From NCBI GenBank assembly GCA_030544215.1, contig JARZZO010000002.1:58534650-58598649 (forward strand): 64,000 nucleotides of DNA, in the 5' to 3' direction. Source of the stretch: Zantedeschia hybrid cultivar. Its lineage: Eukaryota > Streptophyta > Magnoliopsida > Alismatales > Araceae. The notes under the pieces are model-generated. The model had not been told where the DNA came from. It saw only the letters and a list, made by a program, of their open reading frames with translations, and did not search any database. Made by a program: the position numbers and the translations under genes. Positions 34,325-45,378 of this stretch are shown here, in pieces. Each line of letters starts with the position of its first letter. Position 1 is the first letter of the stretch.

Positions 34325-35541
34325 ATGGCGAGTGCCTCTGTCTACCATGACCCTATAAGTAGATTTGACCGAAAAGGCTCCCGAAACCTCCTGTTCCCAA
34401 GTCCATTTGTACTGTGCAAAGGGGTCCGTCTTGAAACTCTGGATAGCCTGCACAAAATTCCCAAACTCCTCAATTTCTACATCCTGCAGCTATCTTCTAA
34501 AAATGGGTGACCAACCTCTCCCCCGAATGAGAGTGATCACAGAGTTGGTTCACCACAGCCATTGGGTGAGACAATCACAAAAAGGGATGGGAATTTATCT
34601 GACAGTGGGGAGGAGCCACACCATCTGTCATGCCAAAAAAGATAGTGGTTCCAATAAGCTAAAATGATACAAGTTGCTGCCTTGATAACATCTGCACTCT
34701 GAATGATATCTCTCCACATGTGAGATACTATGTAAAGAGAATGAGGGATAACATCCCACATGCTGGACCGACGGTAGTACTTTCGCTTGATCACCTCCCA
34801 CCACAAACCAGAGTATGAAGTCCCCAACTTCCAAATCCATTTGGATAAAAGGGCCACATCGAAGTTAATTAGGGACTTTATCCCCAAGATTCTATTTTCC
34901 TTCCTCAGACAAACTCTCTTCCATGCCACATGTACCACCTTTCCTACCTTGATCCCCACTGCCTTTCTAGAAAACCAATGGTGGATAGACTCTAGCTGCT
35001 TGGCCACCCTTTTAGGCAGCTTGAACGTGGACAGATAACAGATGGGTGGACTATCTAAAACAGAGTTACATAATACAAGCCTGCCGCCATAGGATAGATG
35101 TCTACCCTTCCTCCCAGCCAGTCTGGAATCAAAATTTTCAATAATACTCTGCCAATCCCCATGGAGAAGTCTCCCTAAAGTAAGGGGAAGGCCAAGGTAG
35201 GACATGGGGAAGCTCCCAACCTGGCACCCCAAGATGGTGGCAGCCCTAAGTGTAGATCTCTCCTCCATATTAACTCCTATAGCCTGACACTCGTGAACAT
35301 TGATTGCCAAATCTGACACCTCCTGAAATTTTTCAAAAAGTCTTACCATGTATATATGTTCTTTCTCCTCTGCGAGAAACTGAATGGTATCATCTGCGAG
35401 AAACTGAAGATGTGTAATCTGCCTATTTGACATGGATGCTTTCTTATTGCTCCCAAAGAAAATTTGAGATCCTTCACTCCCATCTTGTTCCCACGCGCGT
35501 TCCATGCTTCTAAGCATCCATCTCAATTTATCCGGCAACAA
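34325..35541 (-). pseudogene. LINE ORF2 fragment with reverse-transcriptase C-terminal half
   Basis: A 334-residue frame on the minus strand (35541-34537) starts MLPDKLRWMLRSMERAW. It contains ITHLQFLADDTIQFLAEEKE, where LADDT replaces the usual FADDT around the catalytic aspartates, then YLGLPL and LSYGGRLVLCNSVLDSPP and AVLLSKWIWKLG-like sequence. A later frame (34420-34325) gives WTWEQEVSGAFSVKSTYRVM, the module before zf-RVT. The 5' reverse-transcriptase part and the endonuclease are missing. It is the longest uninterrupted LINE frame in the window but is still truncated. Confidence 0.85.
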
Positions 35542-36269
35542 GTCTCCAAATGAAGCAGTAGACTTTGAAGAAACCTATCAGATTGATGCCAATCTAAACA
35601 AGATATCCTTGACAAACAACTCAATGTATATGCACCAAGAAGCCTCACTTCCCTGCAGAAAATGGTGCTTTCAGTGTACAATGCCCCATCTCCTCTAGGT
35701 TTAATTGGCTGAAAAAGCCCAATGGTTAAAGACAAACAGTTGAGTTCATTAATCTTGCCCTTCTCAGTAGAAAGACAACAGACCCACTAAAATCCAAGTC
35801 AGAATCGGACTGTTCCAACTCTAGAGATCTTCCCCCGAAGATCCTGCCATTGCAATCCATCTCAACATCTTTCTCTGCATTCAGGTCACATGTTCCCAAT
35901 CAGAGAATAGGTTTCAAGGTTTTGAAGTAAGTTTCATATTTCTGATTGAAGAACTATTAACTATTAAGGGGCCATTTTGTTTGACACAAAATATGGTAAA
36001 ATGTTGTAAAGTGCTGCATTTATGTCTCACAGAAATGTGTGTTTAACAGCACTTTACTGTATGTTATGTCAAACCAAACAGTCCCGTAGTGATTCTATTC
36101 TGATGACACAACAACTACCCACCTGAGAATTACATGGTTGACTCACTTCAGCTGTGTGGGTTTTCTGAATCATAAACCCGTTGTTTTCTCCTTCCAACCC
36201 TAGAAGAGTTTGATCAGATGCTTTGCATGTAAGCTTCCTGGACTTTTTTCTCTAGTCTAATCAGGGCAA
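35542..36269. other. No gene; contains a small hairpin MITE at 35968-36085
   Basis: ggggccattttgtttgacac at 35968 is mirrored by gtcaaaccaaacagtcccg at 36068-36086, with internal gtaaaatgttgtaaagtgctg / cagcactttactgta also pairing. A relative of its left end (ggggtcattttgtctgacat) lies at 40795 in the S19 spacer. The rest has no recognisable features. Confidence 0.55.
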
Positions 36270-36958
36270 CCAGTCACTACGACAAGTTCACCGTTTTCAA
36301 AGACCACCAATCTTTAGCTTTGATACTCCTAAGCTTGAGTGACCTTTTCAAGTGACGGTGGCCAATGGTCACGCTGCAGGTCGCAGGGGGTAGCGCAGCC
36401 GGTGCCGGTGACGGCGCCAGAGGGATCCGGCGACGGGAGCGGCCGACGGTCCTCCTCTCGACGTCCTCCTTCTTCTTTTCGGTGTGACTGCGGCAGGGAC
36501 ACGATCCAACGAGGGAGAAGAGAGAGGGGGTTTTAGGGGGAATTGATTGGGGGGATAGGGGCGGGACCGGCCGGTGTCGCACCGGAGCAGGGGATCCCTC
36601 GGCGTCGAACCGGGGTGGGGGTCTCCATGGCCAAAATCCCACAAACATGTAATTTTTTTTCTTCAAAATTCATCTCCCCAATTTCTGAAACAGCATACCT
36701 ATATATAGACCCCATCTGTAGATTCCTAACTTGACTCTAGGACTTCCAATCCTCAACGATTTCTATCCGCGCACCTAAAATCTTAGAAAATGAAAAATAC
36801 ATAATGGGTCATAAATGGGCCTAATAAAAGCAAATAAATATAACTCCAAGCCTCAAATAGGCCATGCATCATCTCCAAGCCATAGGGACGCCGAAAGAGC
36901 TCTCCGACGGTGGTAGACGAAGTCCGGGCAGAATCGAACCGTAGCTGGTGTCCTCACC
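36270..36958 (-). mobile_element. LTR-like block with TATA box, minus strand
   Basis: Read on the minus strand it opens with ggtgaggacacc (36958), has a clear TATA motif ctatatatag (36700-36709) and then GC-rich transcribed-leader-like sequence. The ggtgaggacacc opening and several following blocks (gtctaccaccgtcggagagc) are shared with the plus-strand block at 45379. I see no primer-binding site or coding part, so solo or truncated LTR is an inference. It sits only 75 bp from a DUF616 exon. Confidence 0.4.
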
Positions 36959-37033
36959 AAAATAAAATTGCACTCTGATTTTCAATGGTTGAACATTTGG
37001 AATACTTATTTATGAATGCATGTTTAATTGCAG

Positions 37034-37410
37034 ATGTCCCAGAAGGAGCTGTTCTAATAAGGGAGCACACTGCTCTGACCAATTTGTTCAGCTGTCTTTG
37101 GTTCAACGAGGTGAACCTTTTCACCCCAAGAGATCAGCTCAGCTTTGGTTTTGTTGTGTATAGGCTACGTGGTGCATTCAAGTTCTTTATGTTTCCCAAT
37201 TGTGAATACAATTCTTTATTCATTCTGCACAAACACACAAGGGAGCATTCTTCTGTTGTGGAGTGGGTCAAATCTCTAGATGAACTGAAAGGGAAGAATA
37301 GTAGTTTTAAAGAAAGCAGGGGTGGTTTAGGACTTTGGTCACCATATCCTGGAGATCTGAAATCAGTTAAACTGCCACATGTTACAAGAACATCCCCTGC
37401 GGGCCGATAA
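37034..37410 (+). CDS. Terminal exon of a DUF616 (MUCI70/TOD1-like) glycosyltransferase gene
   Basis: A pyrimidine-poor acceptor ttgcag ends at 37033. The exon begins in phase and encodes DVPEGAVLIREHTALTNLFS, CLWFNEVNLFTPRDQLSFGF, FKFFMFPNCEYNSLFILHKH, TREHSSVVEWVKSLDELKGK and KESRGGLGLWSPYPGDLKSV, ending TRTSPAGR and a TAA at 37408-37410. REHT..(T/N)NLFSCLWFNEV..FTPRDQLSFG is the most conserved C-terminal block of the family. The frame is intact to its natural end, and an AATAAA occurs at 37978. The upstream exons expected on the plus strand were not found. A more N-terminal exon of the same family lies on the opposite strand at 31190-31371. Confidence 0.88.
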
Positions 37411-38012
37411 TACAGTTAAAGTGTATATTTTTGATGTGGCTTCATCTTTCGTGGATTATCAACAACCACTGTCAACCAGACTCACCAGTGAACTGTAGCA
37501 CTTTTGAGCACAATTCACATTTTGGTGGCTACTGACTTCTTGAATTGACCAGTTCAGATTGATGAGCGTACTTTAAGCACCTCTGATTAGCTAACATATT
37601 GAAGAAGAAAGTCATGCTTCTAACTACCTGGTGATGCAGAGTTAAAAATTTGCTCACGCACTCTGGTCGTAGCTGCATTGTGAGCATGCGAAGCTGCTGC
37701 TCTTATAGACTTTCTAGAAACCCACCTGAAGGAAAATGCCATAGTTTTCTCTTGTTAAGATGTTGCAGGGTTACAGAATGGCTGTACCCAAGGGGAACCA
37801 AATGCCGTAACTGATGAATCATTATTGATGAACCTCTGTTAGTCTCATTTAATTAGTGTGCTTGTCACGATGGACATCTGTAATTAAACATACTATTCTT
37901 TTGTAACTAGGCTTCTTGCCGTGACAGATTTAATTCAACTTTGCTGTTCGATTTCTTCAAAAACTTTTTTTTTGGGAAATAAATTTCGTTTTGCCTTTCA
38001 AATTCCATTTGT
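37411..38012 (+). other. Probable 3' UTR and flank of the DUF616 exon
   Basis: Non-coding sequence between the stop codon and the start of the S19 inverted repeat; candidate polyadenylation signal aataaa at 37978-37983. Confidence 0.4.
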
Positions 38013-38934
38013 CGTTGTTTCATTGTTATGTCTATATTCGACTCTTCTTGTCTTAATTGTTTGTTCTGTTTCGTAATTGTTTTACTTTCGTTTCATTTTC
38101 TTAGTTAGCCCTCTCAGAATTCCTTTTAATTCCTTTATATCCATCTCGGACCTGAGGCGAATATCAGTGGCCAAGTTATTAGACCTTCATCATCTACCAA
38201 TGATTGAGTTGAGATCCACGGTGTCTTATGCTCTGCTTCTTGGAACGTCCCTACTGACAGTGGTAAAGAGTGAATTAGACATTTAATCAAATGAAATACG
38301 TGAAGTATATATCAAATTCACTCCTATCTCATGTTAGTGACAGTATGTGGGCCCAGAAGTCACATTAGTTGGTTATCCGGAAGTTTCTCTTACCACATAG
38401 ATGAATATTTTGGAAGTTTACAACATTTTGAAATTAGTCTTGTTTCCACTGGGAAAAAACCTGAATCGAGCTAATTTTCCAACAGAGAACTTGGCATGTC
38501 CTACAAAAATTGAGTGGCTTTGCATTTATTTGGCTGTGTTAAAGTCAGGGTGGTGGTTCAATTCAACCCCTATTGCTGTATTATATACAGAGCATGCCCC
38601 GGATTTGGTTCCAATGCAAGTCCACTTGCGCGGCTCGCGCTGATAGTGAGTCTGCAGATGTAGTGTGTAGGCTTAGTACCCCCGGAGTGTAATACGTGCG
38701 CCGTAATTAATCTTGTATAGCGTTAATGCAAGTAGTTTAGTGAATAATATGACAATATTAATTTTAGATTTCATGTCCTATAATTAACTGTGAATTCCAA
38801 GATAATTAACCATATGCCATGCGAATGGTGAGGAAATGCTCACTATACATGCCATTACCTACTGTTCATTTTAACTTCATAATGATTTGATGTTTCATCA
38901 ACGTGTTCATTGGCTTGATTCTTTGGTCCATTGT

Positions 38935-39520
38935 AAGTAGCCATAAAATGTTGTAAATAGCTCGAAAACATTGTTTTTCTTGTTTATTGCTGTAAATTGT
39001 TTTATGTTACTTTTTCGTATATTTGAAGTGTCGCAAATTTTTAAATCAAAACTGGTTGCCTCTTAATCTTCTTTTCAAGTGATTTTGGTTTTTAATCTAA
39101 CATCGTAAACTAAAATGCGTGATTTTAAAAGTAATGATTTTAAAATTAGGAATTCTATTTTTATATAGCATTTGGTGGTTCGTAAAATATGATAACACAT
39201 TGTAAACAGCCGTAAAATAATGTTTTCCTTACATCTAGAGTGCTGTAAATCCTTTATGTTATTTTTTTGTACAATTGGAGTGTTGTAAGTTAATCGTATT
39301 TCAAAATTGGTTGACTATAAAAAATCCATTTTTAGTTGATTTCAGTACAAAATTATTGTACACCAAAATCGGTGATTATAAAATTACATATTTTATTTTT
39401 ATTGATTTTACGACATTTACGATGCACCAATTAAACCTTACTGATTTTAAAATCAATGATTTTCAATTGAAAGTTTACCTCATTTTAAGATGCACCAAGC
39501 GAGGCTTAAAACTGTGACTT
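38935..39520. mobile_element. gtaaaa-type MITE pair inside the inverted-repeat arm
   Basis: The repeated words ccataaaatgttgtaaatag, gcatttggtggttcgtaaaa and gatgcaccaa, with alternating gattttaaaa motifs, mark two adjacent or nested copies of the family seen at 12492-12802. The mirrored copies lie at 42240-42840. Confidence 0.55.
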
Positions 39521-40027
39521 TATTGCAATGCCATAAATACCTCACTGTGCATGCAACAATTGCAAAAGAGGGGAATTTATTAGACGGAGAAGCCATTTTT
39601 TTTCCTGGAGACTTCTTAACTGATCTACATTACCGTATAATCCGGTCTTAAATCCGATGACTTAAAAAAGATAAAAATAAAAAAAGTGAGCCTCCAATAA
39701 ACAATAAAAATTTGATGTAACTCACCATCGGACCCTGTCAAAAAAATTGTAAAATTTTTTTAAAAAAATTAAAAATACGGACAGCTGTGATTCTCGATAA
39801 CTATTGTTCACCCAGAATGCAAATGCTAACAAGTATAACGGATACAGCCACGGGTTCATCTCGTAACGGTGCAACCGCACCGAATCCGACCCATTTGCGT
39901 CCCTCTACCCCTTCCCTCGAGCACTCCTGCTCGAGAGGACCTCAACTAAACACCGTCCTCTTCACTTCAGCACAGCGGGTGCAGCCTCCTTTGCGTTGAG
40001 GCTCGGCGTAGTGGGAGAGCAAGAGCC

Positions 40028-40378
40028 ATGCCGAGGCGGTCCCTGTGGAAGGGCAGCTTCGTGGACGGGTCCCTGCAGAAGCTGAAGGAGAAGGGCAAGA
40101 GCATCTACAACCGGAAGATCTGGTCCCGCGGCTCCTCCATCCTCCCCGAGTTCGTCGGCGCCTCCGTCCTCATCTACAACGGCAAGAACCATGTCCGCCG
40201 CAAGATCACCGAGGCCATGGTCGGCCACAAGTTCGGTGAGTTCGCCTTGACCCGCCGCCGCAAGCCCTGGCGCACCGGCGTCAACGCCACCAGCTCCAAG
40301 CGCGGCGGCGCCAGGCGTTACAGCACCTGGGCTACCCCCGCCGCCTCCTCCCACGGCACGGTAAAGCAAACCCCATAA
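40028..40378 (+). CDS. rps19: Mitochondrial-type ribosomal protein S19 (uS19m), nuclear copy 1
   Basis: The 116-residue frame starts MPRRSLWKGSFVDGSLQKLK and has NRKIWSRGSSILPEFVGASV, LIYNGKNHVRRKITEAMVGH and KFGEFALTRRRKP, which follow plant mitochondrial S19 closely in order and spacing. S19 sits in the head of the small ribosomal subunit. Codon use is strongly GC3-rich, unlike organelle DNA, so this is a nuclear copy. There is no targeting extension before the ATG, but the upstream frame stays open for about 18 codons (ending RSGRARA) behind a possible acceptor ttcacttcag, so a spliced presequence is possible. The residues after about 80 (Arg/Ser/Thr-rich) extend beyond the conserved core. 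gtaaag near the end could be a donor. Confidence 0.88.
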   Translation: MPRRSLWKGSFVDGSLQKLKEKGKSIYNRKIWSRGSSILPEFVGASVLIYNGKNHVRRKITEAMVGHKFGEFALTRRRKPWRTGVNATSSKRGGARRYSTWATPAASSHGTVKQTP

Positions 40379-40603
40379 CACGCTTCTGTTCTTTTTTAAG
40401 GAGTGGTCGTTTGGTGTGACCTAAAATGCTGTAAAACGTTGTAAAATGCCGTAAAACAGGATTTTGTTATATTTGGGGCGCTGTAAATTGTTTTACAGTA
40501 TACCCTACTATCGTAAATTGCTGTATTTAAATATCAGTTGGCTCATGTGAATCTGTGATAATTCTTTTTTAAGTGTCGTTGGGTGCATCATAAAATGCCA
40601 AGA

Positions 40604-41159
40604 AGAGAAACATCACAACCCAAGAACATAATGTGATCTCTAGTTTCTCTCTTCGCATTAGGCTACCAGACAATGCTTGTCAAAATACTTCAAATACACC
40701 AGTAAACAACCTAACAGTTATTAATTACAATCCCGCTTGTGCCCATCTCCGCCATTTTTTTTATATTGATTAGAACTCGCCATCCCTTTAAGGGGTCATT
40801 TTGTCTGACATAAAATATCAGTCTTGAAATTATTGGATTACAAAACCAGTAAAACTAAAATCTCTTATTTTAACTTCGCCGGTTCCAATTTCATATAGCT
40901 TTACACTGACGGTCAAAATCAACTAAGGGCTTGTTTAGTGCGTTGCAAAGTACCCTAAAATCTTGGCTTTGGAATCACCAGTTCTTAAATCAGTGAAGAC
41001 AAAATGTCTGATTTTAAAATCACCAGTTTTGATTTATGGTGATTTTAGACTGAATATCGAAGTCAGCTAAAAAGAGGATTTTATGGGTCAACTGATTTTG
41101 AAATATGACGCACTAAATGTATGAAAAAGTACCGTAAAATAATTTAAGACCGTTTACGA
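40604..41159. other. Spacer (loop) of the S19 inverted repeat
   Basis: 556 bp of single-copy sequence. Its left edge (40608-40652) resembles 23581-23625 next to the hAT inverted repeat. The centre contains ggggtcattttgtctgacat and the right part gtaaaa/gattttaaaa MITE words. No gene. Confidence 0.8.
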
Positions 41160-43761
41160 CCTTTTATGGCATTTTATGATGCACCCAATGACACCTAAAA
41201 AGAATTATCACAGATTCACATGAGCCAACTGATATTTAAATACAACAATTTACGATAGTAGGGTATACTGCAAAACAATTTACTGCGCCCCAAATATAAC
41301 AAAACCCTGTTTTACGGCATTTTACAACGTTTTACAGCATTTTAGGTCACACCAAACGACCACTCCTTAAAAAAGAACAGAAGCATGTTATGGGGTTTGT
41401 TTTATCGGGCCGTGGGAGGAGACGGCGGGGGTAGCCCAGTTGCTGTAACGCCTGGCGCCGCCGCGCTTGAAGCCGGTGGCGTTGGCGCCAGTGCGCCAGG
41501 GCTTGCGGCGGCGGGTCATGGCGAACTCACCGAACTTGTGGCCGACCATGGCCTCGGTGATCTTGCGGCGGACATGGTTCTTGCCGTTGTAGATGAGGAC
41601 GGAGGCGCCGACGAACTCGTGAAGGATGGAGGTGCCGCGGGACCAGATCTTCCGGTTGGAGATGTTCTTGCCCTTCTCCTTCAGCTTCTGCAGGAACCCG
41701 TCCACGAAGCTGCCCTTCCACAGGGACCACCTCGGCATGGCTCTTGCTCCCCCACCACGCCGAGCCTCAATGCAGAGGAGGCTGCACCCGCTGAGCTGAA
41801 GTGAAGAGGACGGTGTTTAGTTAAGGTCCTCTCGAGCAGGAGTGCTCGAGGGAAGGGGTAGAGGGACGCAAATGGGTCGGATTCGGTGCGGTTGCACCGT
41901 TACGAGATGAACCCGTGGTTGTATCCGTTATACTTGTAAATACTTGCATCCCGGGTGAACAATAGTTATCGAAAATCACAGTTGTCCGTATTTTTAATTT
42001 AAAAAAATTATTTTACAATTTTTTTGACAGGGTCCGATGATGAGTTACATCAAATTTTTATTGTTTATTGGAGGCTCACTTTTTTATTTTTATCTTTTTT
42101 TGAGTCATCGGATTTAAGACCGGATTATACGGTAATGTAGATCAGTTAAGAAGTCTCCAGAAAAAAAAAATGGCTTCTCCGTCTAATAAACTCCCCTCTT
42201 TTGCAATTGTTGCATGCACAGTGAGGTATTTATGTCATTGCAATAAAGTCACAGTTTTAAGCCTCGCTTGGTGCATCTTAAAATGAGGTAAAATTGCAAT
42301 TGAAAATCATCGATTTTAAAATCAGTAAGGTTTAATTGGTGCATCGTAAATGCCGTAAAATCAATTAAAATAAAATCTCTAATTTTATAATCATCAATTT
42401 TGGTGTACAGTAATTTTAGACTGAAATCAACTAAAAAGGGATTTTTTGGAGTCAACCAATTTTGAAATACGATTAACTTACAACACTCCAATTGTACAAA
42501 AAAATAACATAAAGGATTTACCGCACTCTAGATGTAAGGAAAACATTATTTTACGGTTGTTTACAATGTGTTACCATATTTTACGAAGCACCAAATGCTA
42601 TATAAAAACAGAATTCCTAATTTTAAAATCATTACTTTTAAAATCACGCATTTTAATTTACGATGTTAGATTAAAAACCAAAATCAGTTGAAAAGAAGAT
42701 TAAGAGGCAACCAGTTTTGATTTAAAAATTTGCGACACTTCAAATATACGAAAAAGTAACATAAAACAATTTACAGCAATAAACAGGGAAAACAATGTTT
42801 TCGAACTATTTACAATATTTTATGGCTACTTACAATAGACCAAAAGATCAAGCCAATGAACACGTTGAGGAAACATCAAATCATTATGAAGTTAAAATGA
42901 ACAATAGGTAATGACATGTATAATGAGCATTTCCTCTCCATTCACATGACATATGGTTAATTATCTTGGAATTCACAGTTAATTATACGACATGAAATCT
43001 AAAATTATTATTGTCATATTATTCACTAAACTACTTGCATTAACGCTATACAAGATTAATTACGGCGCACGTATTACACTCCGGGGGTACTAAGCCTACA
43101 CACTACATCTGCAGACTCACTATCAGCGCAAGCCGCGCAAGTGGACTTGCATTGGAACCAAATCCGGGGCATGCTCTGTATATAATACAGCAATAGGGGT
43201 TGAATTGAACCACCACCCTAACTTTAACACAGCCAAATAAATGCAAAGCCACTCAATTTTTGTAGGACATGCCAAGTTCTCTGTTGGAAAATTAGCTCGA
43301 TTCAGGTTTTTTCCCAGTGGAAACAAGACTAATTTCAAAATGATGTAAACTTCCAAAATATTCATCTATGTGGTAAGAGAAATTTCCGGATAACCAACTA
43401 AGGTGAACGTAAGACTTCTAGGCCCACATACTGTCACTAACATGAGATAGGAGTGAATTTGATATATACTTCACCTATTTCATTTGATTAAATGTCTAAT
43501 TCACTCTTTACCACTGTCAGTGGGGACGTACCAAGAAGCAGAGCATAAGACACCGTGGATCTCAACTCAATCATTGGTAGATGATGAAGGTCTAATAGTT
43601 TGGCCACTGATATTCGCCTCAGGTCCGAGATGGATATAAAGGAATTAAAAGGAATTCTGAGATGACTAACTAAACAAATGAAACGAAAGTAAAACAATTA
43701 TAAAACAGAACAAACAATTAAGACAAGAAGAGTCGAATATAGACATAACAGTGAAACAAAG
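41160..43761 (-). repeat. Right arm of the large inverted repeat carrying rps19
   Basis: Reverse complement of 38013-40603, from ggcattttatgatgcaccca (41165) to cataacagtgaaacaaag (43761). Small length differences occur around 43400 and in the MITE tracts. Beyond 43761 the sequence is unrelated to the flank left of 38013. Confidence 0.93.
41388..41738 (-). CDS. rps19: Mitochondrial-type ribosomal protein S19 (uS19m), inverted copy 2
   Basis: The frame has the same 116-codon length and no stops, starting MPRWSLWKGSFVDGFLQKLK. It differs from copy 1 at 14 residues (4, 15, 25, 27, 36, 40, 74, 85, 89, 90, 100, 106, 111, 112). Arg4 to Trp and Pro40 to His fall in positions conserved in mitochondrial S19, whereas Phe15 matches the family better than the Ser of copy 1. 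The open upstream frame and the ttcacttcag motif are kept, but the gtaaag near the 3' end of copy 1 is lost (cgataaaac). It may be a diverging paralogue or an early pseudogene. Confidence 0.8.
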   Translation of the reverse strand: MPRWSLWKGSFVDGFLQKLKEKGKNISNRKIWSRGTSILHEFVGASVLIYNGKNHVRRKITEAMVGHKFGEFAMTRRRKPWRTGANATGFKRGGARRYSNWATPAVSSHGPIKQTP

Positions 43762-44860
43762 AATCCAATGATGTAGCCCTGCTATACCTTCTCCAAAGAA
43801 AAGGTAAAGAAAAGAAAACACTCTGCTATGAATGAAATGTGTCTGTCTCCAGCATGGTCGTCCAGTTGGAAATAATAAGCTTATCAATAGGGTAGTCTAC
43901 CCGTCAGTCTAAAGAACATCTTTTCGGCACTATGGCATGCGACACCCCCCAAAGATTAGCTAACCTAACCACCCCTGGTCACAGTAAGGAGGCTGATGGT
44001 ACTGGTGGATTCAGTGGCAATTTTGGAGAGCAGAGGACCCTACTTGGCAAGAAGGCACTACCTCAAGCACCTCAGGACTAGAAGAGTAACAGGTCTCCAT
44101 GAGAATAGAAGACAACACAAGTACAGAGTCTTGCAGATGAAAGTAATTAAGGTGATTCCTCTTGGTTTCGATATCAAACATAAAAAATCAATGACCTACA
44201 CAGAAAAGTAAGATCTTACGGAAGGTCAAGTGCACCAGAGTCAAAATAAAGATGAGTGAATAAGACGAGAATTACACCAACCAAAGAAAACACAGGCTGA
44301 TCTGTCACCTAAAAAGCCAAGGTCTCAGAACTGAGATCCACAGAACCAAGCTATAGATAAAACCTCTTCTAGCTCCTCGATCATATAATCAAAATGTTGC
44401 CCTCTATAGAACTGCAGAGTTACGAACCCAGTCCAATCAGATGGTCCTCCCTAAAATGTAGAAGGGACCCTTATTACTACAATTCCGAAACACCCTGCTC
44501 CTTCATATGCAACCAAATAGTTCAGAAATCTTACTCCTCACATTTTCTTTCCATCAACCAGCTTCTGTACAGCTGGCAAAGTCCATTTTCTTTCCATTTC
44601 ATTTTTCATCTTGGTAACTACGCTCCAAGCAAATGATAGCCTCGAGGAATAAGTTGGTTTCAAACCCCCCCCCCCACACCAAAAAAAATAAGAAATCTAT
44701 AGTACTCAAAATAGACCTCCTTTGTCTTGCAATTCGATATAGAATCCTCACTCTCTTGCCTAAATATCCACTGTCATTTTGCTAACAACGGTTCATTCAA
44801 TGTGGAGAGCATCATCAGACCAACTCCTTTCCCTTACACATCACCCTCTCTTCAACACAT
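43762..44860. other. No gene firmly recognised
   Basis: Mixed AT-rich DNA with a C10 run near 44665. Minus-strand scraps between 44400 and 44650 may belong to the LINE fragment that follows but are too broken to assign. Confidence 0.3.
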
Positions 44861-44867
44861 GCAACCC

Positions 44868-45060
44868 ATCAAATTAGATGAAATTCTTTATTGCCTTGTT
44901 TAGCACCCTTCCAAGCAGAGGAGCATATAATGGACTCAATTCTATGACCCTTGGCACTGGAAAAACTGAAAAAATAAAAGTGGTCGGAAAGCATTAATTG
45001 AGATGGACTCCACCTCCCCTTTGCTGACAAAAGCACAATCCTCCCTACTTCTAACCTACT
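44868..45060 (-). pseudogene. LINE ORF2 scrap (thumb region)
   Basis: The minus strand reads GRWSPSQLMLSDHFYFFSFS, then KGHRIESI and WKGAKQGNKEFHLMG. The GR.S..QLMLSD...YFFS.F...G...RIES.....WKGA..GN..FHL pattern is the plant LINE region after the reverse transcriptase. Short and decayed. Confidence 0.6.
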
Positions 45061-45378
45061 ATCAAATTTTGAACTACACAGTTTCTCCCACCTTTCTAAT
45101 TAGCCACCTCAAAATCTTCATTGAGCGTCTCTGAAACAACCTGGCCTTCAATATATGACCTAAAACACAAAAATCCACTTCTACTTGAATCATGGCTTAA
45201 AACACCAGTCAAATTGGATCTAGACTAGCTGCTTAGGATCAAGGAAGCATGATTGGCACGGATTGGATTGAATTGGCCGATCCAAGAGGATTTGAGCCGT
45301 TCTAATCCTATCCCGAGCCCAAAACCACCATTCTGGATAGAGAATTGTCCAAATTGGCCGATCCTCACTCAGCTCAGT

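Larger units (their letters stand above)
38013..40603 (+). repeat. Left arm of a large inverted repeat carrying rps19
   Basis: About 2.6 kb matches 41160-43761 in reverse complement. The outer limit is at gttgtttcattgttatgtct (38013) and the inner limit at gtgcatcataaaatgcc (40603). The arm contains non-coding DNA, two or more gtaaaa-type MITEs (about 38935-39520 and 40410-40600) and a gene for S19. The arms differ by scattered substitutions and small indels. Confidence 0.93.

Noticed and set aside
36277..36666. A minus-strand Pro/Arg-rich protein starting MWDFGHGDP
   Set aside because: It follows a TATA box in an LTR-like leader, is low complexity, and has no recognisable domain.
39962..40381. 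Antisense Ala/Gly-rich frame opposite rps19 (also in the inverted copy)
   Set aside because: Shadow of the GC3-rich S19 coding frame; the sense frame carries the conserved S19 motifs.
40604..41159. A CRISPR-like or bacterial structure at the palindrome centre
   Set aside because: The window is plant nuclear DNA; the spacer is single copy with MITE words and no regular short repeats.
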